From: SG-bin9 sp049323835
GTDB lineage: Bacteria > Pseudomonadota > Alphaproteobacteria > Rhizobiales > Xanthobacteraceae
Length of the DNA: 61,872 bases
NCBI GenBank assembly: GCA_049323835.1
Contig: JBMOOJ010000119.1
Span: 1 to 61,872, forward strand
Direction of reading: 5' to 3'
Below, one piece after another: positions 41,053 to 50,138 of this stretch. Position 1 is the stretch's first letter. Each line of letters opens with the position of its first letter. Below the pieces are notes generated by a model. That model was not told the origin of the DNA. It did not search any database and saw only the letters and a program-made list of their open reading frames with translations. The position numbers and the translations under genes were made by a program.

Positions 41053-41931
41053 ATGCCGCCACCCGTTTTCCGATTTGCACCGAGTCCGAACGGCTACCTT
41101 CATCTCGGCCACGCACGCTCGGCGCTACTGAATTTCGATCGCGCGCGCACATGCGGCGGCCGGTTCCTGCTGCGTATCGAGGATACGGATACGACGCGCT
41201 GCCGCCCGGAATTTGCAGCAGCGATTCTGGAAGACCTCGCCTGGCTCGGGTTGACCTGGGAGCAGCCCGTCCGGCGGCAATCCGAGCACCTTGGGCTCTA
41301 CGGCGAGGCGCTGGCCCGGCTCGATCAGGAAGGATTGCTGTATCGCAGCTTCGAGAGCCGCACGGAGATCGCGCGCCTCGTTGCAGCGCGCGAAGCCGAG
41401 GGGCCTTGGCCGCGCGATCCGGATGGCGTGCCGCTCTATCCCGGTACGGGCGCATCGTTGCCTGTCGAGGAGCAGGCGTCGCTGATCCGGTCTGGCATCC
41501 CATCCTCGCAGCGGTTGCGCGTGGCCGAGGCGGTCCGCCGTACCGGTCCGCTGTCCTGGCTGGAGCATGGGGAGGGCCCCTCCGGCGAGACAGGGTTTAT
41601 CGAGGCCCGACCCGAGGTCTGGGGTGACGTGGTGCTCGGGCGGAAGGACATCCCCGCAAGTTACCATCTGGCGGTTGTGATCGACGATGCTTTGCAGGGC
41701 GTCACCGACGTGGTGCGGGGGCAGGATCTGTTCTGGGCGACCAGCATTCATCGGCTGCTGCAGGAACTGCTCGGACTCCCGTCGCCCGCATACTTTCACC
41801 ACGCGCTGATTCGAGACGCGGCTGGCGCCAAGCTCTCGAAGTCGGGCGGTTCGCCGCCGATTCGCGACCTGCGCGCGCAGGGCGTGACGCCCGCCGAGGT
41901 GCGAAAATTGGCCGGTGTTGAAACCGGTTAG
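41053..41931 (+). CDS. gluQ: Glutamyl-Q tRNA(Asp) synthetase
   Basis: 292 residues, the size of GluQ-RS, lacking the anticodon-binding domain of GlnRS/GluRS. The ATP site has the HIGH-like SPNGYLHLGHA and the KMSKS-like GAKLSKS, with RIEDTDTTRC between. It charges the queuosine-34 base of tRNA-Asp with glutamate. The zinc-binding cysteines of some members are not evident. Confidence 0.92.
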   Translation: MPPPVFRFAPSPNGYLHLGHARSALLNFDRARTCGGRFLLRIEDTDTTRCRPEFAAAILEDLAWLGLTWEQPVRRQSEHLGLYGEALARLDQEGLLYRSFESRTEIARLVAAREAEGPWPRDPDGVPLYPGTGASLPVEEQASLIRSGIPSSQRLRVAEAVRRTGPLSWLEHGEGPSGETGFIEARPEVWGDVVLGRKDIPASYHLAVVIDDALQGVTDVVRGQDLFWATSIHRLLQELLGLPSPAYFHHALIRDAAGAKLSKSGGSPPIRDLRAQGVTPAEVRKLAGVETG

Positions 41932-42001
41932 AGGCGCGCCCGCAGCGTGACTCCCGTTTTGCCCCCTGCCATGATGTGCAACGGCGGGGCACGGGCGAAT
42001 C

Positions 42002-43261
42002 ATGGCAGCGACATTGCGCCCAAAGCGCAAGCGAAAGGCACGCAAGGCGCTGCGCACGCCCCGTGCCGGGACGACGGCTGCCGTGCCGAAGCGCTCGTCG
42101 AAAAAACGCACGACCTCCGCCCCATCGTCGCAGCAGAACGCGATCGAGGCAGCGCTCGCCGCGTTTGCCCACGAGGTGCGCACGCCGTTGACCGGCATCC
42201 TTGCGGTCAGCGATTTGCTGGCGACCTCGGACCTCCACGAGCGCGAGCGCCGCTGGGTCGATACGATCAAGGCGGGCGCCGAGCATCTTGCGGGACTGGC
42301 GACGCTGTTCGTTGATGCTGCGCGCAGCGGACGTGCCGAACTGGGCGTGCGGCAGGATTTTTTCGATCTGCGTATTCTCGCGCGGACCGCCGGCGACTCG
42401 CTGGCCGGCCGCGCGGCGGCGAAAGGGCTGCGGCCGTCGGTGACGATTTCGGACACGCTGCCTGCCTTCGCCATCGGCGATGCCATCCGGCTGCGGGCGG
42501 CGCTCGAGAATCTCATCGACAATGCCGTGAAGTTCACCGAGCGCGGCGACGTCGGCCTCGATGTCCGGGCAAAAAGCTTGCGTGGCCGCAAGATCGCCGT
42601 CACCTTCACCGTCTCCGACAGCGGCATCGGTCTGTCGCTCGCTGAGATCAAACGGCTCTTCAAGCCGTTCTCCCAGGCCAATGTTTCGATTGCCGCGCGT
42701 TTCGGTGGTGCGGGTCTCGGCCTCTCGTCGGTGAAACAGATCGCACGCGCCATGGGTGGCGACATCACGGCAGCGGCGCGCGCTGGCGGCGGGACTGCCT
42801 TCACACTCACGGTGACGTTGCAGCAGGCCGACCTGCCGGCACCGCCGGCGGCGGGCGATGACAGCGAGGCTGAGGCCGCAGGTCTGCGCATCCTCAGTGT
42901 CGAGGACAATCCGTTCGGGCGTGTGGTGCTGAATGCAATCCTCACCGAACTCGGTCATACCACCGAATTCATCGGGCAGGGCGAGGAGGCGGTCGAGCGC
43001 CTGTCACAGGGCGATTTCGATGTCGTCCTGATGGACATGGTGCTGCCGGGCATCGGCGGCGTCGAGGTGATCCGCCGCATCCGCGCGCTTCCGGGTGCGC
43101 GGGGCCGTATTGCCGTGATCGGCATTTCGGGCCGCAACAGCGACGAGGCGGCGGCACTTGCCGCCGGTGCAGATGCCTTCCTGGTTAAACCAGTGTCTCC
43201 GCGTTCGCTGGCGACGTCGCTTCGGGCGGCGACCCGGCGCGCGGCTGCCGCGTCTTCATGA
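42002..43261 (+). CDS. Soluble hybrid histidine kinase/response regulator
   Basis: 419 residues. A basic, disordered N-terminus (1-45) is followed by the dimerization box FAHEVRTPLTGIL (His near 57), the ATP-binding domain (LENLIDNAVKFTE, DSGIGLS, FGGAGLGLSSVKQ), and a C-terminal receiver (ILSVEDNPFGR, phosphoacceptor Asp in VLMDMVLPG). No membrane or sensor domain is present, so the signal is cytoplasmic or comes through a partner. Its 3' end is antisense to the YihY gene for 77 bp. Confidence 0.92.
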   Translation: MAATLRPKRKRKARKALRTPRAGTTAAVPKRSSKKRTTSAPSSQQNAIEAALAAFAHEVRTPLTGILAVSDLLATSDLHERERRWVDTIKAGAEHLAGLATLFVDAARSGRAELGVRQDFFDLRILARTAGDSLAGRAAAKGLRPSVTISDTLPAFAIGDAIRLRAALENLIDNAVKFTERGDVGLDVRAKSLRGRKIAVTFTVSDSGIGLSLAEIKRLFKPFSQANVSIAARFGGAGLGLSSVKQIARAMGGDITAAARAGGGTAFTLTVTLQQADLPAPPAAGDDSEAEAAGLRILSVEDNPFGRVVLNAILTELGHTTEFIGQGEEAVERLSQGDFDVVLMDMVLPGIGGVEVIRRIRALPGARGRIAVIGISGRNSDEAAALAAGADAFLVKPVSPRSLATSLRAATRRAAAASS

Positions 43262-44078
43262 TTGCGGCGTTAAGCTCGCCGCCATAAACGAAGATCGCGG
43301 CGATGAAGTAGAGGAACACCAACGCGATCATCACCGACGCAAGCCCGGCATAGGTCGTGACGTAATTGTAGGCGAAACGCGCAAGGTATTCGCCGAACAC
43401 GATGCCGGAGATCAGCGAGGCCACCATCGTCACGACGATGCCCGGCAATATCTGCATGAAACGCCGCCGTCCGGCGGGCAGCCACGCATGCACCATGAAC
43501 AGCGAGGCAACCAGCGCCGTGATCGCGATCGCGTAGCGGGTGATATCAAGCAGACTTTCGTTCGAAGCGATTTTCAGAGGAATGTATTTGCGTGCGGTGG
43601 CGATGATCAGCGGGCCGAGCACGATCAGGAACGCCAGCGCCAGCGAGGCTGCGGCGGCGACCAGCGTGTAACCGATGGATTCGAGCCGCAACCAGTACCA
43701 GCTTCGCTGCTCGATCACGCCATAGGCGCGGTTGAGCGCGACGCGCAGGCTCTCAACACCGTTTGAGGCGAAGTAGATCGCAAGCGCGACGCCGACCGTG
43801 AGCGCCTGGCTGCTCGCCCCCGTCAGCACGTTGTGGATTTCGCCGGACAGCGCATTGGCAACCTGCTGCGGCCAGGTCTCCAGCATCAGTTCCACCGCCT
43901 TGTCGGCAAGTTCCTTGGAGCCGAAGAAGCCGGCGAGCGCGGTCATCACGATCAGGAATGGAAACAGCGCCATCAGCGCGGACAGCGCGATGTGGCTGGC
44001 GATCGCCCAGCCGTCGTCGGCGAGGAATGAATAGAAGGCCTCCATTGCGACGTCGTAAACGTAGCGAAGCTGTCTCAA
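43185..44078 (-). CDS. YihY/BrkB family membrane protein
   Basis: About 297 residues from a TTG at 44078, or 286 from the ATG at 44045. Six hydrophobic helices with the family core DDGWAIASHIALSALMALFPFLIVMTALAGFFG and, later, IVVTMVASLISGIVFGEYLARFAYNYVTTYAGLASV. The family was once thought to be RNase BN but is not; the role is unknown, likely in envelope integrity. The C-terminus overlaps the hybrid kinase gene. Confidence 0.88.
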   Translation of the reverse strand: MRQLRYVYDVAMEAFYSFLADDGWAIASHIALSALMALFPFLIVMTALAGFFGSKELADKAVELMLETWPQQVANALSGEIHNVLTGASSQALTVGVALAIYFASNGVESLRVALNRAYGVIEQRSWYWLRLESIGYTLVAAAASLALAFLIVLGPLIIATARKYIPLKIASNESLLDITRYAIAITALVASLFMVHAWLPAGRRRFMQILPGIVVTMVASLISGIVFGEYLARFAYNYVTTYAGLASVMIALVFLYFIAAIFVYGGELNAAIMKTRQPRAGSPPEATSPANAETLV

Positions 44079-44179
44079 ATGTGACCTCGATGGCCGTTCG
44101 CTTGTTGTCCAATGCTTCTATGATAACGCGGCTACGCTAGTCGACGAGCGGGCATGCTGCCAGCCGCATGAGGAATGTT

Positions 44180-44479
44180 ATGCCAGAACCTGAATCCAGG
44201 CTCACCGTTTTCGCCAAGATTACGCCCAAACCGGAGTTTCTCGATCAAGCCCGGCAGGCCATCATCAACATCATTCCCGCCACACGACGGGAAGCGGGCT
44301 GTCGCGCGTTCACCCTGCATGAGGCCGATGGCGACCTCTATCTCTTCGAAGTGTGGGACACCGCCGGCGCGCTGGAATTGCATTACGCCCAGCCGTATAC
44401 GAAGGACGTGTTTGCGGCCTACCAGGATTGGCTGGCCAAACCGGTCGAAATCACCAAGATGCTGCCGGTGATGTTATGA
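44180..44479 (+). CDS. Antibiotic biosynthesis monooxygenase (ABM) domain protein
   Basis: 99 residues from the ATG at 44180 after GAGGAAT. LTVFAKITPKPEFLDQARQAI, REAGCRAFTLHEADGD and YLFEVWDTAGALELH are the ABM dimer-type fold; typical members bind quinones or act in heme degradation. The substrate is unknown. The following HIG1 gene is 49 bp on. Confidence 0.85.
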   Translation: MPEPESRLTVFAKITPKPEFLDQARQAIINIIPATRREAGCRAFTLHEADGDLYLFEVWDTAGALELHYAQPYTKDVFAAYQDWLAKPVEITKMLPVML

Positions 44480-44527
44480 ATTTGCCTGAACCGGTACCGC
44501 GGGTTCAGGCGATACGCTGAAGGTCCA

Positions 44528-44728
44528 ATGGGTACATTTCTCTCCTCGTTTCTGCTGCCGGTCGCGGTGGCCGCCGTTGCGGTGGTGCTGCTGCTCGGAC
44601 TCATCAACATGATGCGCGGCGGCTCACCCAATACGTCCCAGAGACTGATGCGGCTGCGCGTGCTGTTTCAGTTCGTCGCCATCGTGATCGCAATGCTTGC
44701 GGTCTGGGCACTCGGAACGCGCGGGTAA
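44528..44728 (+). CDS. HIG1-domain small membrane protein
   Basis: 66 residues with two transmembrane helices around a loop containing SQRLMRLRVLFQF, the HIG1/hypoxia-induced motif. In mitochondria the relatives bind the cytochrome bc1/oxidase supercomplex, and bacterial ones probably do likewise. It immediately precedes the adenosyltransferase gene. Confidence 0.85.
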   Translation: MGTFLSSFLLPVAVAAVAVVLLLGLINMMRGGSPNTSQRLMRLRVLFQFVAIVIAMLAVWALGTRG

Positions 44729-44751
44729 AGACCGGCAGAAGAGACGGAAAA

Positions 44752-45336
44752 ATGGTCGTTCTCAACCGCATCTACACCCGTACCGGCGACGACGGCACCA
44801 CCGCGCTCGGCAGCGGCGAGCGGCGGCCGAAATACGATCTGCGGATCGAGGCCTACGGAACCGTGGACGAAACCAATGCGGCGATCGGCGTCGTCCGCAT
44901 CCATCTGAAGAACGCGATCGGCGACGGCGAGACGGTCGACCAGATGCTTGCCCGCATCCAGAACGATCTGTTCGATCTCGGCGCCGATCTCGCGGTCCCG
45001 CAGCGGCCCGACAAGGCCGAACGTTTGCGCATGCTGTCGACGCAGGTTTCGCGGCTCGAGCAGGATATCGACCGGCTGAATGCCGATCTGCTGCCGCTCA
45101 ACTCCTTCGTGCTGCCGGGTGGAACCACGGCTGCGGCCCACCTGCATCTCGCCCGCACCATCTGCAGGCGTGCCGAACGGGTGATGGTCGAGCTGGCATC
45201 CCAGCCGGATGAGCCCGTTACTGATGCGGCGATTCAGTACATGAACCGGCTGTCGGATTTCCTCTTTGTCGCCAGCCGCACGCTGAATGACCGGGGAGCC
45301 GGCGACGTGCTTTGGGTGCCAGGCCAAAATCGATAA
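44752..45336 (+). CDS. Cob(I)alamin adenosyltransferase, PduO type
   Basis: 194 residues forming a five-helix bundle. The N-terminal ATP-binding strand YTRTGDDGTTALGSGERRPKYDLR and the C-terminal RTICRRAERVMVEL…YMNRLSDFLFVASR are diagnostic. It transfers the 5'-deoxyadenosyl group to cob(I)alamin to make adenosylcobalamin, in this group used by methylmalonyl-CoA mutase. No cobalamin riboswitch is visible upstream. Confidence 0.93.
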   Translation: MVVLNRIYTRTGDDGTTALGSGERRPKYDLRIEAYGTVDETNAAIGVVRIHLKNAIGDGETVDQMLARIQNDLFDLGADLAVPQRPDKAERLRMLSTQVSRLEQDIDRLNADLLPLNSFVLPGGTTAAAHLHLARTICRRAERVMVELASQPDEPVTDAAIQYMNRLSDFLFVASRTLNDRGAGDVLWVPGQNR

Positions 45337-45489
45337 GTGAGCCGGAACCGCTAGGCGAAATAGCTCTGCGAAACGGGAACGCAGAACCCTCCAAAACAGG
45401 GATATTTTCCGCCCTTCTCGCGTTGACCGGGCTAGGCTGGGCCTTTAGGTTCCGCGCCCAGTTTCCCGAACACAATGCGAAAGAGGCCC

Positions 45490-46239
45490 ATGAAGGTTCT
45501 GGTACCTGTCAAGCGTGTCGTTGACTACAACGTCAAGATTCGCGTCAAGGGCGATGGCTCCGGTGTCGAGCTCGCCAACGTCAAGATGTCGATGAATCCG
45601 TTCGACGAAATCGCCGTCGAGGAAGCGCTGCGCCTGAAAGAGGCGGGCAAGGCGACCGAGGTTGTCGTCGCATCGATCGGTCCGCAGCAGGCGACCGAGA
45701 CCATCCGCACCGCGCTCGCCATGGGCGCCGACCGCGGCATTCTGGTGAAGACCGACGCTGCCGCCGAGCCGCTCGGCGTCGCCAAGATTCTGAAGGGCAT
45801 TGCCGAAGCGGAGAAGCCGGGTTTGATCCTGCTCGGCAAGCAGGCGATCGATGACGACTCGAACCAGACCGGCCAGATGCTGGCCGCGCTGCTCGGCTGG
45901 TCGCAGGCGACCTTCGCGTTCAAGGTCGAGGTCGAAGGTTCCGACTTCAAGGTCACGCGCGAAGTCGACGGCGGTCTTCAGACCGTAAAGCTGAAGGGAC
46001 CGGCGATCGTTACGGTTGACCTGCGTCTCAACGAGCCGCGCTATGCATCGCTGCCGAACATCATGAAAGCGAAGAAGAAGCCGATCGACGAGAAGGCGCC
46101 GGACGCATATGGCGTCGATCTCACGCCGCGGCTGGAAATCCTCAAGACGTCAGAGCCGCCCGGCCGCAAGGCGGGCGTGAAGGTCGGCTCGGTGGCCGAT
46201 CTGGTTTCGAAACTCAAGAATGAAGCCGGGGTGCTCTGA
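45490..46239 (+). CDS. etfB: Electron transfer flavoprotein beta subunit
   Basis: 249 residues from the ATG at 45490. MKVLVPVKRVVDYNVKIRVK and KMSMNPFDEIAVEEALRLKE are the beta-subunit starts; LAALLGWSQATFAFKVE is the AMP/FAD-near segment. With EtfA it takes electrons from acyl-CoA dehydrogenases to ETF-quinone oxidoreductase. The stop overlaps the etfA ATG by one base. Confidence 0.97.
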   Translation: MKVLVPVKRVVDYNVKIRVKGDGSGVELANVKMSMNPFDEIAVEEALRLKEAGKATEVVVASIGPQQATETIRTALAMGADRGILVKTDAAAEPLGVAKILKGIAEAEKPGLILLGKQAIDDDSNQTGQMLAALLGWSQATFAFKVEVEGSDFKVTREVDGGLQTVKLKGPAIVTVDLRLNEPRYASLPNIMKAKKKPIDEKAPDAYGVDLTPRLEILKTSEPPGRKAGVKVGSVADLVSKLKNEAGVL

Positions 46240-47189
46240 TGCCCACTTTGCTGATTGCCGAACATCATCACGACGTCCTCAAGGATGCGACCAACAAAGC
46301 GCTGACGGCAGCCGCTCAACTCGGCGGCGACGTGCATGTGCTGGTCGCCGGCGGCGGACAGGGCACAAAGGCTGCGGCCGAGGCGGCTGCGAAGCTTAAG
46401 GGCGTGAGCAAGGTACTGCTCGCGGCCGACGCGATCTATGAGCACGATCTCGCCGAGCCGCTGGCCGCGCTGATCGTCTCGCTTGCCGGCAGCTACGATG
46501 CAATCGTTGCGCCTGCGACCTCGCGCTTCAAGAACGTCCTGCCGCGCGTCGCGGCCTTGCTCGACGTGATGCAGGTGTCGGAGATCACCAAGGTCGTCGC
46601 GCCGGATACGTTCGAGCGTCCGATCTACGCCGGCAACGCGATCCAGACTGTGAAGAGCAAGGACGCTAAGAAGGTCATCACCGTCCGTACCTCGACCTTC
46701 CAGGCGACGGGTGAGGGCGGCAGCGCCGCCGTCGAGACGGTCACCGCGGCGGCCGATCCCGGCCTGTCGAGCTTCGTCGGCGAAGAGGTTGCGAAGTCGG
46801 ATCGTCCGGAACTGACCTCGGCCAAGATCATCGTCTCGGGCGGCCGGGCAATGCAGAGCCGCGAGAACTTCACGAAGTACATCGAGCCGCTCGCCGACAA
46901 GCTGGGCGCCGGTGTCGGCGCCTCGCGTGCCGCGGTCGACGCGGGCTATGCCCCGAACGACTGGCAGGTCGGGCAGACCGGCAAGGTCGTGGCTCCGGAA
47001 CTCTACATCGCCATCGGCATTTCCGGCGCGATCCAGCATCTGGCCGGCATGAAGGACTCGAAGGTGATCGTGGCGATCAACAAGGACGAGGACGCCCCGA
47101 TCTTCCAGGTGGCGGATTACGGCCTCGTTGCCGACCTCTATCAGGCCGTCCCGGAGCTGACCGAGGAGTTGGCCAAGCTCGGCAAGTAA
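46239..47189 (+). CDS. etfA: Electron transfer flavoprotein alpha subunit
   Basis: 316 residues. The FAD-binding C-terminal domain has IIVSGGRAMQSRENFTKYIE, VGASRAAVDAGYAPNDWQVGQTGK, and the YIAIGISGAIQHLAGMKDSK loop. Coupled with etfB and followed by a hairpin and then hbd, it belongs to a fatty-acid or butyrate-like oxidation cluster. Confidence 0.97.
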   Translation: MPTLLIAEHHHDVLKDATNKALTAAAQLGGDVHVLVAGGGQGTKAAAEAAAKLKGVSKVLLAADAIYEHDLAEPLAALIVSLAGSYDAIVAPATSRFKNVLPRVAALLDVMQVSEITKVVAPDTFERPIYAGNAIQTVKSKDAKKVITVRTSTFQATGEGGSAAVETVTAAADPGLSSFVGEEVAKSDRPELTSAKIIVSGGRAMQSRENFTKYIEPLADKLGAGVGASRAAVDAGYAPNDWQVGQTGKVVAPELYIAIGISGAIQHLAGMKDSKVIVAINKDEDAPIFQVADYGLVADLYQAVPELTEELAKLGK

Positions 47190-47197
47190 CTGGCGGC

Positions 47198-47224
47198 CCG
47201 GCCCGGAGCGAACCTCCGGGCCGG
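47198..47224 (+). terminator. Hairpin terminator after etfA
   Basis: CCGGCCCGGAG-CGAAC-CTCCGGGCCGG is a perfect 11-bp stem 8 bp after the etfA stop; only a weak T tract follows, so it may attenuate rather than fully stop transcription. Confidence 0.55.
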
Positions 47225-47313
47225 TTGCTGTCAGGAATGGCTATCTGGGACTGGTGTTATATAAAGGGACCGGTTCGCGGCGGATGGCCGGCGAGCCTGG
47301 GTGAGAAGGCATC

Positions 47314-48195
47314 ATGGCGTTGAATATCAAGACTGTCGGCGTGATCGGTTCGGGCCAGATGGGCAACGGCATCGCGCATGTGGTTGCGCTCGCAGGCTAC
47401 GATGTCCTTCTCAATGACATCTCCGCCGACCGGCTGAAGTCGGCGATGGCAACCATCAACGGCAATCTCACCCGGCAGGTCGCGAAGAAAGTCATCACCG
47501 AGGACGCCCGCAAACAGGCGCTGGATCGCATCAAGTCCGCCGAAACCATCGACGACCTCGGCAATTGCGATCTCGTCATCGAAACCGCGATCGAGAAGGA
47601 AGATGCTAAGCGCAAGATTTTCCAGCAGGTCTGCGCGGTGCTGAAACCGGACGCGGTCGTCGCTTCCAACACGTCGTCGATCTCGATCACGCGACTTGCC
47701 GCCTCGACTGATCGCCCGGAGCGCTTCATCGGCATTCACTTCATGAATCCGGTGCCGGTGATGGAATTGGTCGAACTGATCCGCGGCATCGCGACCGACG
47801 ATGCGACGTTCGACACCGCCAAGGAGTTCGTGACCAGGCTCGGCAAGCAGATCGCCGTTTCGGAAGACTTCCCGGCGTTCATCGTCAACCGCATTCTGCT
47901 GCCGATGATCAACGAGGCGATCTACACACTGTATGAGGGCGTCGGTAACGTCGAGGCGATCGACGCGGCGATGAAGCTCGGCGCCCACCATCCGATGGGA
48001 CCGCTCGAACTGGCGGACTTCATCGGCCTCGATACGTGTCTGTCGATCATGCAGGTGCTGCACGAAGGTCTGGCGGATTCGAAGTATCGCCCGTGCCCGC
48101 TGCTTGTGAAGTATGTCGAGGCAGGCTGGCTCGGACGCAAGACCCAGCGCGGGTTCTACGATTACCGCAGCGACAAGCCTGTTCCGACGCGATAA
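47314..48195 (+). CDS. 3-hydroxybutyryl-CoA dehydrogenase
   Basis: 293 residues. The NAD-binding GSGQMGNGIAHVVALAGY opens the chain; the catalytic His lies in GIHFMNPVPVMELVE; the C-terminal dimer part ends LGRKTQRGFYDY. It oxidises 3-hydroxyacyl-CoA with NAD, working with the upstream flavoprotein genes in CoA-ester metabolism or PHB turnover. Confidence 0.95.
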   Translation: MALNIKTVGVIGSGQMGNGIAHVVALAGYDVLLNDISADRLKSAMATINGNLTRQVAKKVITEDARKQALDRIKSAETIDDLGNCDLVIETAIEKEDAKRKIFQQVCAVLKPDAVVASNTSSISITRLAASTDRPERFIGIHFMNPVPVMELVELIRGIATDDATFDTAKEFVTRLGKQIAVSEDFPAFIVNRILLPMINEAIYTLYEGVGNVEAIDAAMKLGAHHPMGPLELADFIGLDTCLSIMQVLHEGLADSKYRPCPLLVKYVEAGWLGRKTQRGFYDYRSDKPVPTR

Positions 48196-48282
48196 TTCGC
48201 GGCACCATACCACCGAGATCAGATTTCATTAACCGGCCGCCTGTACCGTCCCGGCAGTATTCGGGTGTGTGGGCGCTGGGTT

Positions 48283-48471
48283 ATGGATCTCGCAGCAGTT
48301 GTCGTCGCCATGATGGCGCAGCAGACGCAGGCGCAAATCGGTACTGCGGTCGTGAAACAACAGCTGAATTCCCAGGCGCAGGTTCTTCAGTTGCTCCAGC
48401 CGTCGGCGGACCTGTTCCCGCAGGCCAATCTGGCCCCGGGCGTCGGCGGCAGCATCGATATCTCGGCCTGA
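48283..48471 (+). CDS. YjfB-like small protein 1
   Basis: 62 residues from the ATG at 48283: MDLAAVVVAMMAQQTQAQIG, then LNSQAQVLQLLQPSA, and an end PGVGGSIDISA. It matches the YjfB putative motility family (short helical proteins found by flagellar genes). A second copy lies 99 bp downstream. Molecular function unknown. Confidence 0.75.
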   Translation: MDLAAVVVAMMAQQTQAQIGTAVVKQQLNSQAQVLQLLQPSADLFPQANLAPGVGGSIDISA

Positions 48472-48569
48472 AACGGCAAATCGATAAAAAGCGAACCGTC
48501 GCGCGCGCGGCGCATTAACCCGGGCCCGGTAGCGTCCTGCCGTCGCGTCACGAGCAGGAACTCGCCTTT

Positions 48570-48764
48570 ATGGACATCCCCAATCTTGCTGCCGGATCGT
48601 TTGGCGCATCGGCCTCGCAGGTGCGGTCGCAAGCCGCGACGAGCGCCCTGAAGCAGAGTCTCGAATCCCAGAAGGCGGTGCTGAAGCTGCTGGAGCCGTC
48701 TCCAGAGTTGCGGCAAGCGAACCTGCCGCCCGGCGTCGGTGGCAAGGTCGACAAATCCGTCTGA
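48570..48764 (+). CDS. YjfB-like small protein 2
   Basis: 64 residues: an amphipathic helix ASQVRSQAATSALKQSLES, then KAVLKLLEPSPELRQANLPP and the same PGVGGKVDKSV ending as the upstream protein. The two share an L-Q/K-L-L-x-PS-x-L core and probably arose by duplication. It has its own ribosome site. Confidence 0.72.
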   Translation: MDIPNLAAGSFGASASQVRSQAATSALKQSLESQKAVLKLLEPSPELRQANLPPGVGGKVDKSV

Positions 48765-48789
48765 CCCCGCCACCCGTTCGTGTTGGATA

Positions 48790-49263
48790 TCAGGCTGCTT
48801 TGGCGGCCTGATGCAGCTTGGCAATCTCGAACTTCGTCATCTGCATGACGGCGCCCATGATCCGCCCCGAGGTCGGCCCGTCGGCGGCCTCCATCAGCTC
48901 GCCGAGCGCGGTCGGCACGATCTGCCACGACATGCCGTACTTGTCCTTGAGCCAGCCGCACTGCTGTTGCTCGCCGCCTTCCGACAGCTTTTCCCAGACA
49001 TGATCGATCTCATCCTGGGTTTCGCAGTTCACCACCATCGAGATCGCCGGTGAGAACTTGAAGATCGGTCCGCCGTTGATCGCGAGGAAGTCGAGGCCGT
49101 TCAGTGTGAACGACGCCGTCATCACGGTGCCCTTCGGCAACGGCATGTTGTCGCCGTAGCGCGTGACTTTGCCTTTCTTGCTGTTCTTGAAGATCGACGT
49201 GTAGAAATTCATCGCCTCCTCGGCCTCGCGGTCGAACCAGAGGCTCGGATGAATCGATTTCAT
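48790..49263 (-). CDS. PhnB/VOC superfamily protein
   Basis: 157 residues: IHPSLWFDREAEEAMNFYTSIF, GTVMTASFTLNGLDFLAINGGP and the DKYGMSWQIVPTALGELM end, the pattern of PhnB-like VOC (glyoxalase-fold) proteins. Function not established; related E. coli PhnB is not needed for phosphonate use. It is the last gene of a leftward cluster of small-molecule proteins. Confidence 0.85.
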   Translation of the reverse strand: MKSIHPSLWFDREAEEAMNFYTSIFKNSKKGKVTRYGDNMPLPKGTVMTASFTLNGLDFLAINGGPIFKFSPAISMVVNCETQDEIDHVWEKLSEGGEQQQCGWLKDKYGMSWQIVPTALGELMEAADGPTSGRIMGAVMQMTKFEIAKLHQAAKAA

Positions 49264-49267
49264 CGCG

Positions 49268-49684
49268 TTATTCCTTCTCGGCGGGTTGGAGATTGGGGCA
49301 TGTGTCGGCGTCTTGCGGCGTCATCCAGCCGATCCCGGCGCCGCCGGGCTCGGTGAGGATGGCGATGCGGCCGACGTTCGGCACATCGAATACGGGGCGC
49401 ATCAGCGTCGCGCCGGCTGCGACGGCTTTCTCGACGCGCGCGTCGACGTCATCGACCGCGAGATAGGGCATCCAGCCTTCGCAGACGCCCTCAAAGCCCG
49501 GCCGGTCGGTCGGAAAGATGCCGGCGACCGGCTGGCCGTCCATCACCGCGACCCAGTAGGTCGCGCCGTCATCCATCGGCATCGGCTCGAACGTCCAGCC
49601 GACGGTCTTTTCATAGAACGCCTTCGCGCGTTCCACCTTTGGTGTGACGAGTTCGTTCCAGTGGAAGCTGCCATGCGGTGTCAT
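49268..49684 (-). CDS. VOC (glyoxalase-fold) protein
   Basis: 138 residues with paired VOC motifs: GSFHWNELVTPKVERAKAFYEKTVGWTFEPMPM and a second half AVDDVDARVEKAVAAGATLMRP…GRIAILTEPGGAGIGWM. Metal ligands His and Glu are placed as in dioxygenases/glyoxalases. It ends 4 bp before the PhnB-like gene start. Confidence 0.85.
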   Translation of the reverse strand: MTPHGSFHWNELVTPKVERAKAFYEKTVGWTFEPMPMDDGATYWVAVMDGQPVAGIFPTDRPGFEGVCEGWMPYLAVDDVDARVEKAVAAGATLMRPVFDVPNVGRIAILTEPGGAGIGWMTPQDADTCPNLQPAEKE

Positions 49685-49696
49685 GGGATTCCTCCG

Positions 49697-50056
49697 TCAG
49701 ACTTTGACGATCTGCTTGAAGCCGCCGTAGATCATCCGCTTGGCATCGAACATCATCTTCGTCGGGTCCATCATGCTGGCGAGGCGCTTGTCCTTCATCA
49801 CCTTGGCGTTGATGCTGTCGCGCTGCTTGCGCGACTTGTAGAGGATGTAGGCAAATACGACCGTTTCGTTCGGCTTCATCTTCACGCTGCGTGGAAACGA
49901 CGTCACCTTGCCGACCGGAGCGTCATCGGCGACGAACTCGCGATAGTCGAGCGCGCCGTATTCGCGCCAGATCTTGCCGGCCTTGCGCGAGAGCTTCTTG
50001 TAATCCGCGATCTTGTTCTTCGGCACGGCAACGATAAAGCCATCGACATAAGTCAT
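49697..50056 (-). CDS. DUF1428 family protein
   Basis: 119 residues from the ATG at 50056 after AAGGAGAAC. YVDGFIVAVPKNKIADYKKLSRKAG, WREYGALDYREFVADD, and DPTKMMFDAKRMIYGGFKQIV are DUF1428 hallmarks, an alpha/beta barrel of the dimeric stress type (ABM-like fold). It lies in a string with GST and VOC genes. Confidence 0.88.
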   Translation of the reverse strand: MTYVDGFIVAVPKNKIADYKKLSRKAGKIWREYGALDYREFVADDAPVGKVTSFPRSVKMKPNETVVFAYILYKSRKQRDSINAKVMKDKRLASMMDPTKMMFDAKRMIYGGFKQIVKV

Positions 50057-50138
50057 TCTCGTTCTCCTTGGTTGTTGTCGTAATTGCTGTTGCGGGGCAT
50101 GCTGCGCCCTGCGGCGCAAAGTGGGCGTTCGGGTGAAC

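Noticed and set aside
41125..42945. 606-codon leftward open frame
   Set aside because: It runs across the gluQ and kinase genes on the opposite strand, both of which have full motifs.
44752..45336. Cobalamin riboswitch expected before the adenosyltransferase
   Set aside because: The gap upstream is 23 bp and contains no B12-box-like sequence.
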